Of a DNA stretch of 64,000 bases, positions 35,257 through 42,792 are shown in pieces. The DNA is from Cellulomonas wangleii (GTDB lineage Bacteria > Actinomycetota > Actinomycetes > Actinomycetales > Cellulomonadaceae). Position 1 is the stretch's first letter, and each line of letters opens with the position of its first letter. The notes beneath the pieces were generated by a model. The model ran no database searches, was not told the DNA's origin, and saw only the letters and a list, made by a program, of their open reading frames with translations. Position numbers and translations under genes: made by a program. Location of the stretch: positions 2,232,001-2,296,000 of the forward strand of contig NZ_CP074405.1 of NCBI RefSeq assembly GCF_018388445.1, given 5' to 3'.

Positions 35257-36167
35257 CCGACCAGCCGCAACCCGCCGGCCGTCCGGGGACGGCGGCGCTC
35301 GGGACCCGGGGGCACGTGCTCACCGGGCGGGGCGAACGGCAGCACGACGTCGGCCGACGTCGGGACGGCGGCGCTGCCGCGGCCGGTGCGGCGCACCTGC
35401 ACCTCGCAGGTGCGCAGCCGCCCGTCCCCGTCGCCGACGCCCGACCAGCGGACCGGTCCGGCGTCGAGCACGACGGCGGCACCGGGCCACGGCACGGTCG
35501 TCACCAGCGCGGCCCCACGCTCGCGTGCACGTGCGGACAGGCGGCGACGGTCGGCCTCGGCGAGCGGGGCGTCCGGCCCGACGAGCACGACGTCGATCCC
35601 GTCGACCAGCGCGGCCAGCACGAGGGCGGCGTCGGCCCCGGGGTCCGGGACGAGCGCGAACCGCGCGAGGTCGAGCCCCGCCTGCGCGGCCGCCAGCAGG
35701 CCGAGCCGCGGCTGCCCGACGGCCACGGCCCACGCCCCCGACGCGCACGCGTGCGCGAGCACGCCGAGGGCCAGCGACGTGGACCCGAGCACCGAGGTGG
35801 TCGCCCCCCGGCGCAGCCCGTCGGGCAGGAGCCCGGCCAGCGCCGGCGGCACGGGCAGCGGCGGACGCTCGCTGGTGAGCAGCGACGTGCGCCGGTGACC
35901 GGGCTCGGGCACCGGCTCGTCGTGCCGCTGGGCGACCGACGAGGGGACGGACGAAGCGACCGGTGCCGCCGCGTGCACCGTCGCCGGACCGCCGGGCACG
36001 CTGTCGCGTCGGACGTCGTGCACCGCACCGGGCGAGGCGTCCTGCGCCCCGCCCGCCACCACCCCGGGGGCGCCGGTCAGCACCGTGCGCGCACCGGTGC
36101 GCCGCTCCGCGGCCACCAGCGCGGCGCGCGCGCGTGCCGCGCGCTCCACGGTGCTCGTCCCTGCCAC
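35253..36167 (-). CDS. imuA: ImuA'-like RecA-fold protein of the mutasome
   Basis: A 304-residue protein in the position of ImuA/ImuA', first gene of the cassette. The N-terminal 110 residues are poorly conserved. The RecA-like part begins PVPPALAGLLPDGLRRGATT, with SVLGSTSLALGVLAHA at the place of a Walker A (not canonical), and continues with FALVPDPGADAALVLAALVDG and GIDVVLVGPDAPL. No intact ATP-binding P-loop is visible, consistent with ImuA' proteins in actinobacteria. The GTG at 36167 follows a GGGAG ribosome-binding site by 6 nt. A LexA box lies about 95 bp upstream. Confidence 0.88.
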   Translation of the reverse strand: MAGTSTVERAARARAALVAAERRTGARTVLTGAPGVVAGGAQDASPGAVHDVRRDSVPGGPATVHAAAPVASSVPSSVAQRHDEPVPEPGHRRTSLLTSERPPLPVPPALAGLLPDGLRRGATTSVLGSTSLALGVLAHACASGAWAVAVGQPRLGLLAAAQAGLDLARFALVPDPGADAALVLAALVDGIDVVLVGPDAPLAEADRRRLSARARERGAALVTTVPWPGAAVVLDAGPVRWSGVGDGDGRLRTCEVQVRRTGRGSAAVPTSADVVLPFAPPGEHVPPGPERRRPRTAGGLRLVG

Positions 36168-36255
36168 GTCAGCTCCCTCGTGCGATCCGCCGCCGCGCCC
36201 CTCGCCGTCACGGGCAGGACACGCCACGGTGCGTTACGGACATCCGCGCCGTCCC

Positions 36256-36283
36256 GCATCATCGAACACATGTTCGATGATGC
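36256..36283. promoter_or_regulatory. LexA (SOS) box of the imuA-imuB-dnaE2 cassette, extended palindrome
   Basis: The core TCGAACACATGTTCGA (36262-36277) fits the actinobacterial LexA consensus. The symmetry extends to 13-bp arms, GCATCATCGAACA and TGTTCGATGATGC, around a central CA. It is the only LexA-type site near the cassette and lies between imuA (minus strand) and a small plus-strand ORF. Confidence 0.88.
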
Positions 36284-36468
36284 CAGTAGACGCTGACACC
36301 TCGAGGGGTGTCAATCCGCTGCCGGGAGGGTGGGCCGACAGCAACGGCGCCGGCCCCGCACGTCGCCCGATCACCGCCGATGGCCACACGACCGAGGGCG
36401 TCCTGCGCCTCGTCACGGTCCGGCCGGCGGCCCTGCTGCGCGCCGAGACCGCCGCGGCGGAGGACTGA
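36280..36468 (+). CDS. Small hypothetical protein next to the LexA box
   Basis: A 62-residue ORF whose ATG lies inside the extended LexA palindrome (3 nt past the core). Sequence: MPVDADTSRGVNPLPGGWAD, then ARRPITADGHTTEGVLRLVT, ending LLRAETAAAED. No family is recognised, no membrane segment, no cysteine. If expressed it would have to be leaderless and LexA-controlled. A 7-bp inverted repeat (TGACACC/GGTGTCA, 36294-36313) inside its start region may mean that this stretch is regulatory instead. Rest of the 36168-36515 gap: imu promoter region, no other gene seen. Confidence 0.35.
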   Translation: MPVDADTSRGVNPLPGGWADSNGAGPARRPITADGHTTEGVLRLVTVRPAALLRAETAAAED

Positions 36469-36515
36469 CCGCGCCGGGAGTCCGCACCGCCCCGACGAGA
36501 GGCGAGGATGGGACC

Positions 36516-36965
36516 ATGACCGACCCGCCGTCCGCCGGGCTGCGGGTGACCCCCGCCCTCGTGGTACCCGACGCTGAGCTGCAGTGGCGGTTCTCACGCT
36601 CGTCGGGCCCCGGCGGCCAGAGCGTCAACACCACCGACTCGCGCGTCGAGCTGTCGTGGGACGTCGCGACCTCCACGGTGCTGACCCCGGACCAACGGGC
36701 GCGCGCGCTGGAGCGTCTCGCGTCGCGGCTCGTGGGCGGCGTGCTCACCGTCGTCGCCTCCGAGCACCGCTCCCAGCTGCGCAACCGCGACGCGGCCCGG
36801 GCACGCCTGGCCGCGCTCGTCGCCGACGCCCTCGCCCCGCCCGGGCCGGCGCGACGGGCGACGCGACCGACGCGCGGATCACAGCGGCGGCGCCTCGAGG
36901 CGAAGCAGCAGCGGGCGTCGGTCAAGCGCGACCGTCGCCGCCCCGGTCGCGGGGACGTGGGCTGA
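36516..36965 (+). CDS. arfB: Peptidyl-tRNA hydrolase ArfB (ribosome rescue)
   Basis: A 149-residue class I release-factor-like protein. The GGQ motif is in FSRSSGPGGQSVNTTDSRVE (about residues 26-45). The conserved core is followed by the positively charged tail RRRLEAKQQRASVKRDRRRP, which enters the empty mRNA channel of stalled ribosomes. It hydrolyses peptidyl-tRNA on ribosomes that ran off the message. Length matches ArfB (about 140) rather than full release factors. Start is the ATG at 36516, 9 nt after GGCGAGG. Confidence 0.92.
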   Translation: MTDPPSAGLRVTPALVVPDAELQWRFSRSSGPGGQSVNTTDSRVELSWDVATSTVLTPDQRARALERLASRLVGGVLTVVASEHRSQLRNRDAARARLAALVADALAPPGPARRATRPTRGSQRRRLEAKQQRASVKRDRRRPGRGDVG

Positions 36966-37019
36966 GGGCAGCACGTGCGCCCACGTCGCGCCGCCCCGAC
37001 CAGGACGGCCGGACCGCCC

Positions 37020-37499
37020 TCAGGCCACCTCGGACGCCCGACCACTCACGCGGCGCACGGCCAGCGCGACGAGCGCGATCCCCGCCCCGGTCAGGAGCAG
37101 GTGCTCCAGGACCGTCGGGTCACGGGTCAGGTCCTGCGGCCCGGTCGAGGCGAGACGGACCACGAGGTACCACTGGACGACGGCGATGCCGTACCAGGCG
37201 GCGCCGAGCGCGGCCGTCGTCGCCAGCCACGTCGCCGTGTCGTCGCCTCGCGCACCCGCGCGCAGAACCCCCCGCCACCGGCGCCGCTGGACCAGGTGGA
37301 CGACGAGGAGGACGGCGCCGATCACGAGCAGCAGCCGCTCCAGCTCCGTGGCCTGGCGTGCGCTCACCATCACCATCAGCCGGTTGTACGTCAGGACGCC
37401 CTGGACGACCGCCACGAGCCAACCCCCGAGGGCCAGGCAGGCTCCGACGAGGGACGCACGCGCCAGCACCGACCGACGACGCCCGTGCGGAGATGGCAC
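37020..37499 (-). CDS. Four-helix membrane protein of unknown function
   Basis: A 159-residue protein with four hydrophobic segments: SLVGACLALGGWLVAVVQGV, LLLVIGAVLLVVHLV, ATTAALGAAWYGIAVVQWYL and LLTGAGIALVALAV. Short basic loops separate them and the N-terminus is basic (MPSPHGRRR), giving a cytoplasmic start. No family motif recognised. Convergent with arfB and divergent from the arsR-sulP pair. Confidence 0.72.
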   Translation of the reverse strand: MPSPHGRRRSVLARASLVGACLALGGWLVAVVQGVLTYNRLMVMVSARQATELERLLLVIGAVLLVVHLVQRRRWRGVLRAGARGDDTATWLATTAALGAAWYGIAVVQWYLVVRLASTGPQDLTRDPTVLEHLLLTGAGIALVALAVRRVSGRASEVA

Positions 37500-37589
37500 G
37501 CGCGCAGTCTAGGAGCGCACGGGCCGCCAGGGTGCCGGTCGCGCATGCCGGAACACCGTCCCGACCTCACCGGAGGCGCGGCTACCATT

Positions 37590-37603
37590 TGATGGTTTCA
37601 TCA
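37590..37603 (+). promoter_or_regulatory. Operator-like dyad before the arsR-sulP pair
   Basis: TGATGGTTTCATCA: 5-bp arms TGATG/CATCA around GTTT, directly after a TACCAT -10-like hexamer (37583-37588) and 20 nt before the regulator start. Fits autorepression by the ArsR protein. Confidence 0.5.
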
Positions 37604-37623
37604 CACCGCCATCCGGAGGCCTC

Positions 37624-38022
37624 GTGCCCCTGCACGCCCTCGGAGTCGACCGTCCTCTCGCGGACGTCAAGGCCGACCTCTTCAAGGCCCTCGCCCACCC
37701 GGTGCGGGTGCGCACCCTGGAGCTCCTCGTCGTGCGCGACCGGCAGGTCAGCGAGCTCCTCGCCGAGCTCGGCCTCGAGGCGTCGCACCTGTCCCAGCAC
37801 CTGGCGGTGCTCCGACGGGCCGGTGTCGTCACCGCGCACCGCACCGGCAACGCCGTGCACTACGCGCTCGCGCTGCCCGCCGTCGCCGAGATGCTCTCGG
37901 CCGCCCGTGACGTCCTCGTCGACGCGGCGACGCATCACCGGGACCGGCTCGACGAGACGGCCGCCCTCGCCGCCCCCACGTCGTCCGACCCCGCCTCCCC
38001 CGACCCCGACACCGACGCCTGA
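37624..38022 (+). CDS. ArsR family transcriptional regulator
   Basis: A 132-residue winged-helix repressor. LFKALAHPVRVRTLELLVVR is the ArsR opening, and VSELLAELGLEASHLSQHLA plus VLRRAGVVTAHRTGNAVHYA form the recognition helix and wing. No ELCVCDL-type metal-binding cysteines are present, so the signal is probably not arsenite or cadmium. A flexible Pro/Asp-rich tail ends the protein. The GTG start is followed one base after the stop by the sulP gene, with which it must be cotranscribed; in actinobacteria such ArsR-SulP pairs occur repeatedly. Confidence 0.88.
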   Translation: MPLHALGVDRPLADVKADLFKALAHPVRVRTLELLVVRDRQVSELLAELGLEASHLSQHLAVLRRAGVVTAHRTGNAVHYALALPAVAEMLSAARDVLVDAATHHRDRLDETAALAAPTSSDPASPDPDTDA

Positions 38023-38023
38023 C

Positions 38024-39736
38024 ATGAGCCTCGAGACCTTCCTGCCGACCGCCCGGCGACGCCTGCTCGCACTCGCCCCCCACCGCTCCGACTACGCCGA
38101 CCTGCCGCGCTCGTGGCGGCACGACCTGATCGCCGGGCTCACCGTCGCCATCGTCGCGCTGCCGCTCGCCCTCGGGTTCGGTGTCTCCTCCGGCCTCGGC
38201 GCCGCCGCCGGCCTCATCACCGCGGTGGTCGCCGGTGCCGTGGCCGCCGTGTTCGGCGGGTCGCACCTGCAGGTCAGCGGACCCACCGGCGCCATGGCGG
38301 TCGTCCTGCTGCCCGTGGTCGCCCGCCACGGGGCCGAGGCCGTGCCCGTCGTCGCGATCATGGCCGGCGGCCTCGTGCTGCTGGCCGGGGTCCTGGGCAT
38401 CGGCCGCCTCGTCGCGTACATCCCGTGGCCGGTCGTCGAGGGGTTCACGTGCGGCATCGGCGTCGTCATCGCGCTGCAGCAGGTGCCGCTCGCGCTGGAC
38501 ACCCCCCGCGCGGAGGGCGAGAACGCCGGCCTCGTCGCGCTGCGCACCCTGGGCGCCACCGACTGGGCGCAGGCCGTCGCGCCGCTCGCCCTCGTCGCCC
38601 TCGTGGTGGCCGTCATGATCGTGCTGCCCCGGCTGCACAAGGGTCTGCCCGCCTCCCTGGTGGCCGTCGTGCTCGCCACTCTCGTCGCCGAGGTCGCGCG
38701 GCTCGACGTCGACCGCATCGGCGTCCTGCCCGACTCCCTGCCCGGTCCGCACCTGCCGGTCGTCGACCTGGCCACCACCAGCGCGCTGTTCTCCGCGGCC
38801 CTCGCGGTGGCGGCGCTCGCTGCCCTGGAGTCGCTGCTGTCCGCGCGCGTCGCCGACGGCATGGCCGACGACATCGAGCGCACCCGGCCCAACCGCGAGC
38901 TGTTCGGCCAGGGCCTGGCCAACATCGCGTCGGGCCTGTTCGGCGGCCTGCCGGCGACCGGGGCGATCGCCCGCACCGCCGTCAACGTCCGCGCCGGCGG
39001 GCGCACCCGGGTCGCCGCCCTCATGCACGCCCTCGTGCTGGCCGCGATCATCTACCTCGCCGGGCCCCTGGTCGGGCGCATCCCGCTGTCCGTGCTGGCC
39101 GGCGTGCTGCTCGTCACCGCCGCCCGCATGGTCGACCTGCGGACCGCGCGCGCCATCTGCCGGTCCGGGCGCTCCGGTGCGCTCGTGTTCTGCGTGACGC
39201 TCGCGGTGACCGTCGTCTTCGACCTCGTCATGGCCGTCGAGGTGGGGGTCGCCGTCGCCGCTGTGGTGGCGCTGCGCGCGATGGCCCGCAGCAGCGGTCT
39301 GCACCGCGAGCCGATGCCGCACGAGGCGGAGGAGTCCCACGAGCAGCTCACCGCGGACACGGGACGCACCCTGCTGCACGAGCACATCGCGGTCTACCGC
39401 ATCGACGGTGCGCTGTTCTTCGCCGACGTGCGCCGGTTCCTCGACGAGCTCGCCCTGGTCAGCGACGTGCGCGTCGTCGTGCTGCGGCTGGGCAACGTGC
39501 GCATGCTCGACGCGAGCGGCGCCAACGCGCTCGTCGAGATCATCGACGACCTGCGCCGGCGCGGCATCGTCGTCCTGCTCAAGGGGCTGCGACCCGAGCA
39601 CCAGCGGCTCGCGGACAGCCTCGGAGTCATCGCCGCGCTCGCCGACGAGCGACACCTGTTCGACGACCTGGACGACGCGCTCGCGCACGCCCGCGCGCAC
39701 GTGCGCCGCTCCCTGGACACCGCCACGATGGGCTGA
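38024..39736 (+). CDS. SulP family anion permease with STAS domain
   Basis: A 570-residue SulP/SLC26 transporter for sulfate, bicarbonate or related anions. The membrane part (about 30-430) has the family signature near the first helices (HDLIAGLTVAIVALPLALGF, GLGAAAGLITAVVAG), the QVSGPTGAM re-entrant region and NIASGLFGGLPATGAIARTA. A C-terminal STAS domain (about 450-560) shows IDGALFFADVRRFLDELA and LRLGNVRMLDASGANALVEI. Controlled by the ArsR protein encoded one base upstream. The substrate cannot be read from the sequence. Confidence 0.92.
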   Translation: MSLETFLPTARRRLLALAPHRSDYADLPRSWRHDLIAGLTVAIVALPLALGFGVSSGLGAAAGLITAVVAGAVAAVFGGSHLQVSGPTGAMAVVLLPVVARHGAEAVPVVAIMAGGLVLLAGVLGIGRLVAYIPWPVVEGFTCGIGVVIALQQVPLALDTPRAEGENAGLVALRTLGATDWAQAVAPLALVALVVAVMIVLPRLHKGLPASLVAVVLATLVAEVARLDVDRIGVLPDSLPGPHLPVVDLATTSALFSAALAVAALAALESLLSARVADGMADDIERTRPNRELFGQGLANIASGLFGGLPATGAIARTAVNVRAGGRTRVAALMHALVLAAIIYLAGPLVGRIPLSVLAGVLLVTAARMVDLRTARAICRSGRSGALVFCVTLAVTVVFDLVMAVEVGVAVAAVVALRAMARSSGLHREPMPHEAEESHEQLTADTGRTLLHEHIAVYRIDGALFFADVRRFLDELALVSDVRVVVLRLGNVRMLDASGANALVEIIDDLRRRGIVVLLKGLRPEHQRLADSLGVIAALADERHLFDDLDDALAHARAHVRRSLDTATMG

Positions 39737-39773
39737 CCCCCGGCGACCGGCGCCGGGCCGACCGGAGGTTCTC

Positions 39774-40316
39774 GTGCCCACGTCCCTGACGCGTCCTGTC
39801 GCCCCCGAACCGTACGCGCTCCTGCCCCCCGTCCCGGCCTTCACCCTCACCAGCACGGACTGGGTGCACGGCGCCCGGATCCCGGACGTGCACACCAACA
39901 CCCCGTCCGGGAGCAACGCCTCGCCCCAGCTCGCGTGGTCCGGCTTCCCCGAGCAGACCGCCGCGTTCGCGGTCAACGTGTTCGACCCGGACGCGCCGGG
40001 GGTCGCCGGGTGGTGGCACTGGACCGCGCTGGGCCTCGGCCCCGACGTCACGTCCCTCGACACCGACGCGGGGCGCCCCGACGGCTCCGGGCTGCCGAGC
40101 GGTGCGTACCACCTGCGCGGCGACGACGGCGTGGCCGGCTACGTCGGCGCCGCACCGCCCCCGGGGGACCAGGTGCACCGCTACTACGCCGTCGTGCACG
40201 CGCTCGACACCGTGGACCTCGGCCTGACGCCGGACACGCCACCGGGCGCCGCGAGCTGCGCACTGGTGTTCCACACCCTCGCCCGCGCCGTCCTCATGGG
40301 GACGTACCAGCGCTGA
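39774..40316 (+). CDS. YbhB/YbcL family (PEBP-like) protein
   Basis: A 180-residue phosphatidylethanolamine-binding-protein fold, the bacterial Raf-kinase-inhibitor-like family. Hallmarks are SGSNASPQLAWSGFP, the VNVFDPDAPGVAGWWHW block (DPDAP and the WxHW ligand-site residues) and VHRYYAVVHALD. Bacterial members are cytoplasmic or periplasmic, with no established ligand; no signal peptide is seen here. The GTG at 39774 is preceded by GGAGG, which fixes the start. Confidence 0.9.
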   Translation: MPTSLTRPVAPEPYALLPPVPAFTLTSTDWVHGARIPDVHTNTPSGSNASPQLAWSGFPEQTAAFAVNVFDPDAPGVAGWWHWTALGLGPDVTSLDTDAGRPDGSGLPSGAYHLRGDDGVAGYVGAAPPPGDQVHRYYAVVHALDTVDLGLTPDTPPGAASCALVFHTLARAVLMGTYQR

Positions 40317-40339
40317 GCGGGTCACCGACGCCCCGGGGG

Positions 40340-40345
40340 TAGCCT
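40340..40345 (+). promoter_or_regulatory. TAGCCT -10 element of the YbaK-like gene
   Basis: TAGCCT 7 nt before the ATG at 40353, with no ribosome-binding site between; leaderless-type promoter. Confidence 0.5.
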
Positions 40346-40352
40346 GCCGCGC

Positions 40353-40928
40353 ATGACCACCACCGCCCTCGGGACGCTCACCTGGGAGCGGGCCGTCGAC
40401 CGTCCCGACCTGCTGGCCGCGAGCACGCACGCCGCGATCAGCGGGTGGGCGGTCGTCGACCCGACCGTGGCCGACGCCGTCCTCGTCGCCGCCATCGACC
40501 CCGACCTCGCCGACACCGCGGCCATGACCGACGCGTACGCCCTGCCGCTGTCGGCCTCGGTGAACTGTGTGCTCGTCGCGGGCCGGCGCGCGGGCGAGGA
40601 GCGCACCGCGGCCTGCCTCGTGCGCGCCACGACCCGTGCCGACGTCAACAACGCCGTCAAGCGCCTGCTGGACGTGCGCAAGGCGTCGTTCCTGCCGATG
40701 GACCGCGCCACCGACGAGTCGGGCATGGAGTACGGCGGCATCACGCCGTTGGGACTGCCCGCCGGGTACCGCGTGCTGGCCGACGCGGGCGTCGCCGTCG
40801 ACGACCCGGCCGCCGGCGGCATGGTCGTCATCGGCAGCGGCGTGCGCCGCTCCAAGATCGCCCTGCCCGGCGCCCTGCTGGTGCGTGCGCCGGGTGTCGA
40901 GGTGGTCGACGGGCTCGCCATCGGCTGA
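40353..40928 (+). CDS. YbaK/EbsC-type aminoacyl-tRNA deacylase domain protein
   Basis: A 191-residue protein of the YbaK/ProX editing-domain family, which removes wrongly attached amino acids from tRNA (Cys-tRNA-Pro or Ala-tRNA-Pro). Family features are the central VNCVLVAGRRAGEERTAACL strand and the lysine-containing NNAVKRLLDVRKASFLPMDR (the conserved catalytic Lys is probably in NAVKR or VRKAS). The ESGMEYGGITPLGLPAGYRV loop (GG-ITP) and a closing GSGVRRSKIALPG also match. A proofreading role in trans is likely; the actual mischarged tRNA is unknown. Confidence 0.87.
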   Translation: MTTTALGTLTWERAVDRPDLLAASTHAAISGWAVVDPTVADAVLVAAIDPDLADTAAMTDAYALPLSASVNCVLVAGRRAGEERTAACLVRATTRADVNNAVKRLLDVRKASFLPMDRATDESGMEYGGITPLGLPAGYRVLADAGVAVDDPAAGGMVVIGSGVRRSKIALPGALLVRAPGVEVVDGLAIG

Positions 40929-41008
40929 CGCCGCCGCCCGCACGGATGCCGTGCACCCGCCGCACCGTCAGCGTGCAAGGAGGGTCGATCCACGCGGGGT
41001 TGCACATG

Positions 41009-41118
41009 ACCGGTCAGCAGCCCGTGAGGTCCTCGTCCACCTGGTCGAGGAGTACGCGCGCCACCTGGGGCACGCGGACCTGCTGCGTGAGCGCATCGAC
41101 GGCCGCATCGGTCAGTGA
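41009..41118 (+). pseudogene. 3' remnant of a DUF664/DinB-fold mycothiol-dependent enzyme
   Basis: The only recognisable part is the C-terminus: REVLVHLVEEYARHLGHADL followed by LRERIDGRIGQ and a stop at 41118. This is the conserved last helix of DUF664 proteins (VHLVEEYARHNGHADLLRE). The upstream 80 bp to the YbaK-like gene do not continue the family in any frame. The remaining 127 bp up to the DUF1349 gene hold no gene. A gene fragment left after deletion. Confidence 0.65.
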
Positions 41119-41245
41119 GCCCGCCCGACACGGGCGAAACGGCGGAAGCAGCGCACGCCGCGGGATCACCCCGCGGCGGTGCGATCCTGGCCCAGCATCC
41201 GCCGACGTGGGCGGCGTGCCGACGCACGAGAGCCAGGAGAGCCCG

Positions 41246-41872
41246 ATGACCACCCCGCTGCACGTGCCCGCCGTCCCCTTCGCGCTGGTTCCCTCGGACG
41301 GGTCGGCGTGGGTCGTGGACGAGGCGACGGGCGCGCTCCGGATCACCGCCCCGCCGCGCACGGACGTCTTCCTCGACCCGAGCGACGGGATGTCGTACGA
41401 CTCCGCGGGCGTGCTCAACGCCCCCACGCTGATGGGCGTCCCGCCGGTCGGCGACTTCCAGCTCGTCGCCCGCGTGACCGTCGGCTTCGTCTCGACGTTC
41501 GACGCCGGCGTCCTGCTGCTGCGGGTCGACGACCGGCACTGGGGCAAGCTGTGCTTCGAGTACTCGCCCGACGGCGTCCCGCTTGTCGTCTCCGTCGTCA
41601 CCCGGGGCGTCTCCGACGACGCGAACGGGTTCGCGGTCGACCGCGACCAGGTGTGGCTGCGGGTGTCCCGTATCGGCGCGGCCTACGCGTACCACGCGTC
41701 CCTCGACGGGCAGCGGTGGGAGCTCGTCCGGCACTTCACGCTGGAGGACCCCGCGGGCACGGTGACCGTCGGGTTCGAGGGGCAGTCCCCCACCGGTGAC
41801 GGCTGCGCGGTGACGTTCGACCGGATCGCCTTCACCCCCACCCGGCTGGGCGACCTGCGCGACGGGTCCTGA
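41246..41872 (+). CDS. DUF1349 family protein
   Basis: A 208-residue concanavalin-like beta-sandwich of the DUF1349 family. Family features include the initial FALVPSDGSAWVVDEATGAL, the DVFLDPSD segment, DAGVLLLRVDDRHWGKLCFE and the YHASLDGQRWELVRHFTLED block, with GFEGQSPTGDGCAVTFDRIA at the end. The fold often binds or cleaves carbohydrates, but function is not established for stand-alone members. No signal peptide, so cytoplasmic. ATG at 41246 follows an AGGAGAG ribosome-binding site by 6 nt. Confidence 0.88.
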   Translation: MTTPLHVPAVPFALVPSDGSAWVVDEATGALRITAPPRTDVFLDPSDGMSYDSAGVLNAPTLMGVPPVGDFQLVARVTVGFVSTFDAGVLLLRVDDRHWGKLCFEYSPDGVPLVVSVVTRGVSDDANGFAVDRDQVWLRVSRIGAAYAYHASLDGQRWELVRHFTLEDPAGTVTVGFEGQSPTGDGCAVTFDRIAFTPTRLGDLRDGS

Positions 41873-41878
41873 GGACCG

Positions 41879-41900
41879 GCCGTCCCCCGCGGGGGACGGC
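41879..41900. terminator. Bidirectional hairpin between convergent genes
   Basis: Nine-base arms GCCGTCCCC and GGGGACGGC with loop CGCG, between the stops of the DUF1349 gene and the methyltransferase gene. Confidence 0.65.
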
Positions 41901-41913
41901 GGCTCCGCGCAGG

Positions 41914-42753
41914 TCAGACCCGGACCGCCCAGAACGCCACCGCGGCGGCGGCCGCGACGTTGAGCGAGTCGACGCCCCCGGCCATCGGGATCCGCACGGT
42001 CAGGTCCCCCGCCGCGATCGTGGCCGGCTTGAGGCCGTCGCCCTCGGTGCCGAGCACGAGCGCGAGCCGGTCCGGCGGGTCCGCGGCCAGGTCGTCGAGC
42101 GGCACGGAGTCGTCGGACAGCGCGAGGGACGCCGTGACGAACCCCGCCGCCCGCAGCGTCGCGACGCCCTCGGGCCACGGGTCGATGCGGGTCCACGGCA
42201 CCTGGAACACCGTGCCCATCGACACGCGCACCGACCGCCGGTACAGCGGGTCCGCGCAGCGCGGGGTGACGAGCACGGCGTCGACGCCGAGCGCGGCCGC
42301 CGACCGGAACGCCGCGCCGACGTTGGTGTGGTCGACGAGGTCCTCGAGCACCGCGACGCGCCGCGCCCCGGCACCCCCGCGGGCGGAGGCCAGCACGTCC
42401 GTGACCGACGGCAGCACCGGCCGGTGCATCGCCGCGAGGGCGCCGCGGTGCACGTGGAAGCCGGTGATCCCCTCGAGCACAGGGTCGTCCGCCACGTAGA
42501 CGGGCACGGGGTCCTCGCCCGGCACGTCCGCGAGCATCGCCTCGAGGTCCGGCAGCCAGCGCGGCGCGAGCAGCACGGAGCGCGGTCGGTGGCCCGCCCG
42601 CAGCGCCCGCGCCAGCACCGTCGAGCTCTCGGCGATGTACAGGCCGTTCGCTGCCTCGACCCGGGTGCGCAGGGCGACGTCGGTGAGGCCGACGTAGTCG
42701 GTCAGCCGGGGGTCGTCGCGGTCGGTGACGGGCTGCACGTCGGGGTGGGACAC
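41914..42753 (-). CDS. TrmH/SpoU family RNA 2'-O-methyltransferase
   Basis: A 279-residue SPOUT methyltransferase. An N-terminal substrate-binding domain (about 25-110: LYIAESSTVLARALRAGHRP) is followed by the trefoil-knot domain. The SAM-site motifs are LEDLVDHTNVGAAFRSAAAL (motif 1), LALVLGTEGDGLKPATIAAG (motif 2) and IPMAGGVDSLNVAAAAAVAF (motif 3). It methylates a ribose 2'-OH in rRNA or tRNA using S-adenosylmethionine; the exact target (23S rRNA G2251-like or tRNA) is not determinable. Single gene. Confidence 0.92.
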   Translation of the reverse strand: MSHPDVQPVTDRDDPRLTDYVGLTDVALRTRVEAANGLYIAESSTVLARALRAGHRPRSVLLAPRWLPDLEAMLADVPGEDPVPVYVADDPVLEGITGFHVHRGALAAMHRPVLPSVTDVLASARGGAGARRVAVLEDLVDHTNVGAAFRSAAALGVDAVLVTPRCADPLYRRSVRVSMGTVFQVPWTRIDPWPEGVATLRAAGFVTASLALSDDSVPLDDLAADPPDRLALVLGTEGDGLKPATIAAGDLTVRIPMAGGVDSLNVAAAAAVAFWAVRV

Positions 42754-42792
42754 GCCGTCATCCTCCCAGGCGGCACCGGTGCCGGCGCACGG

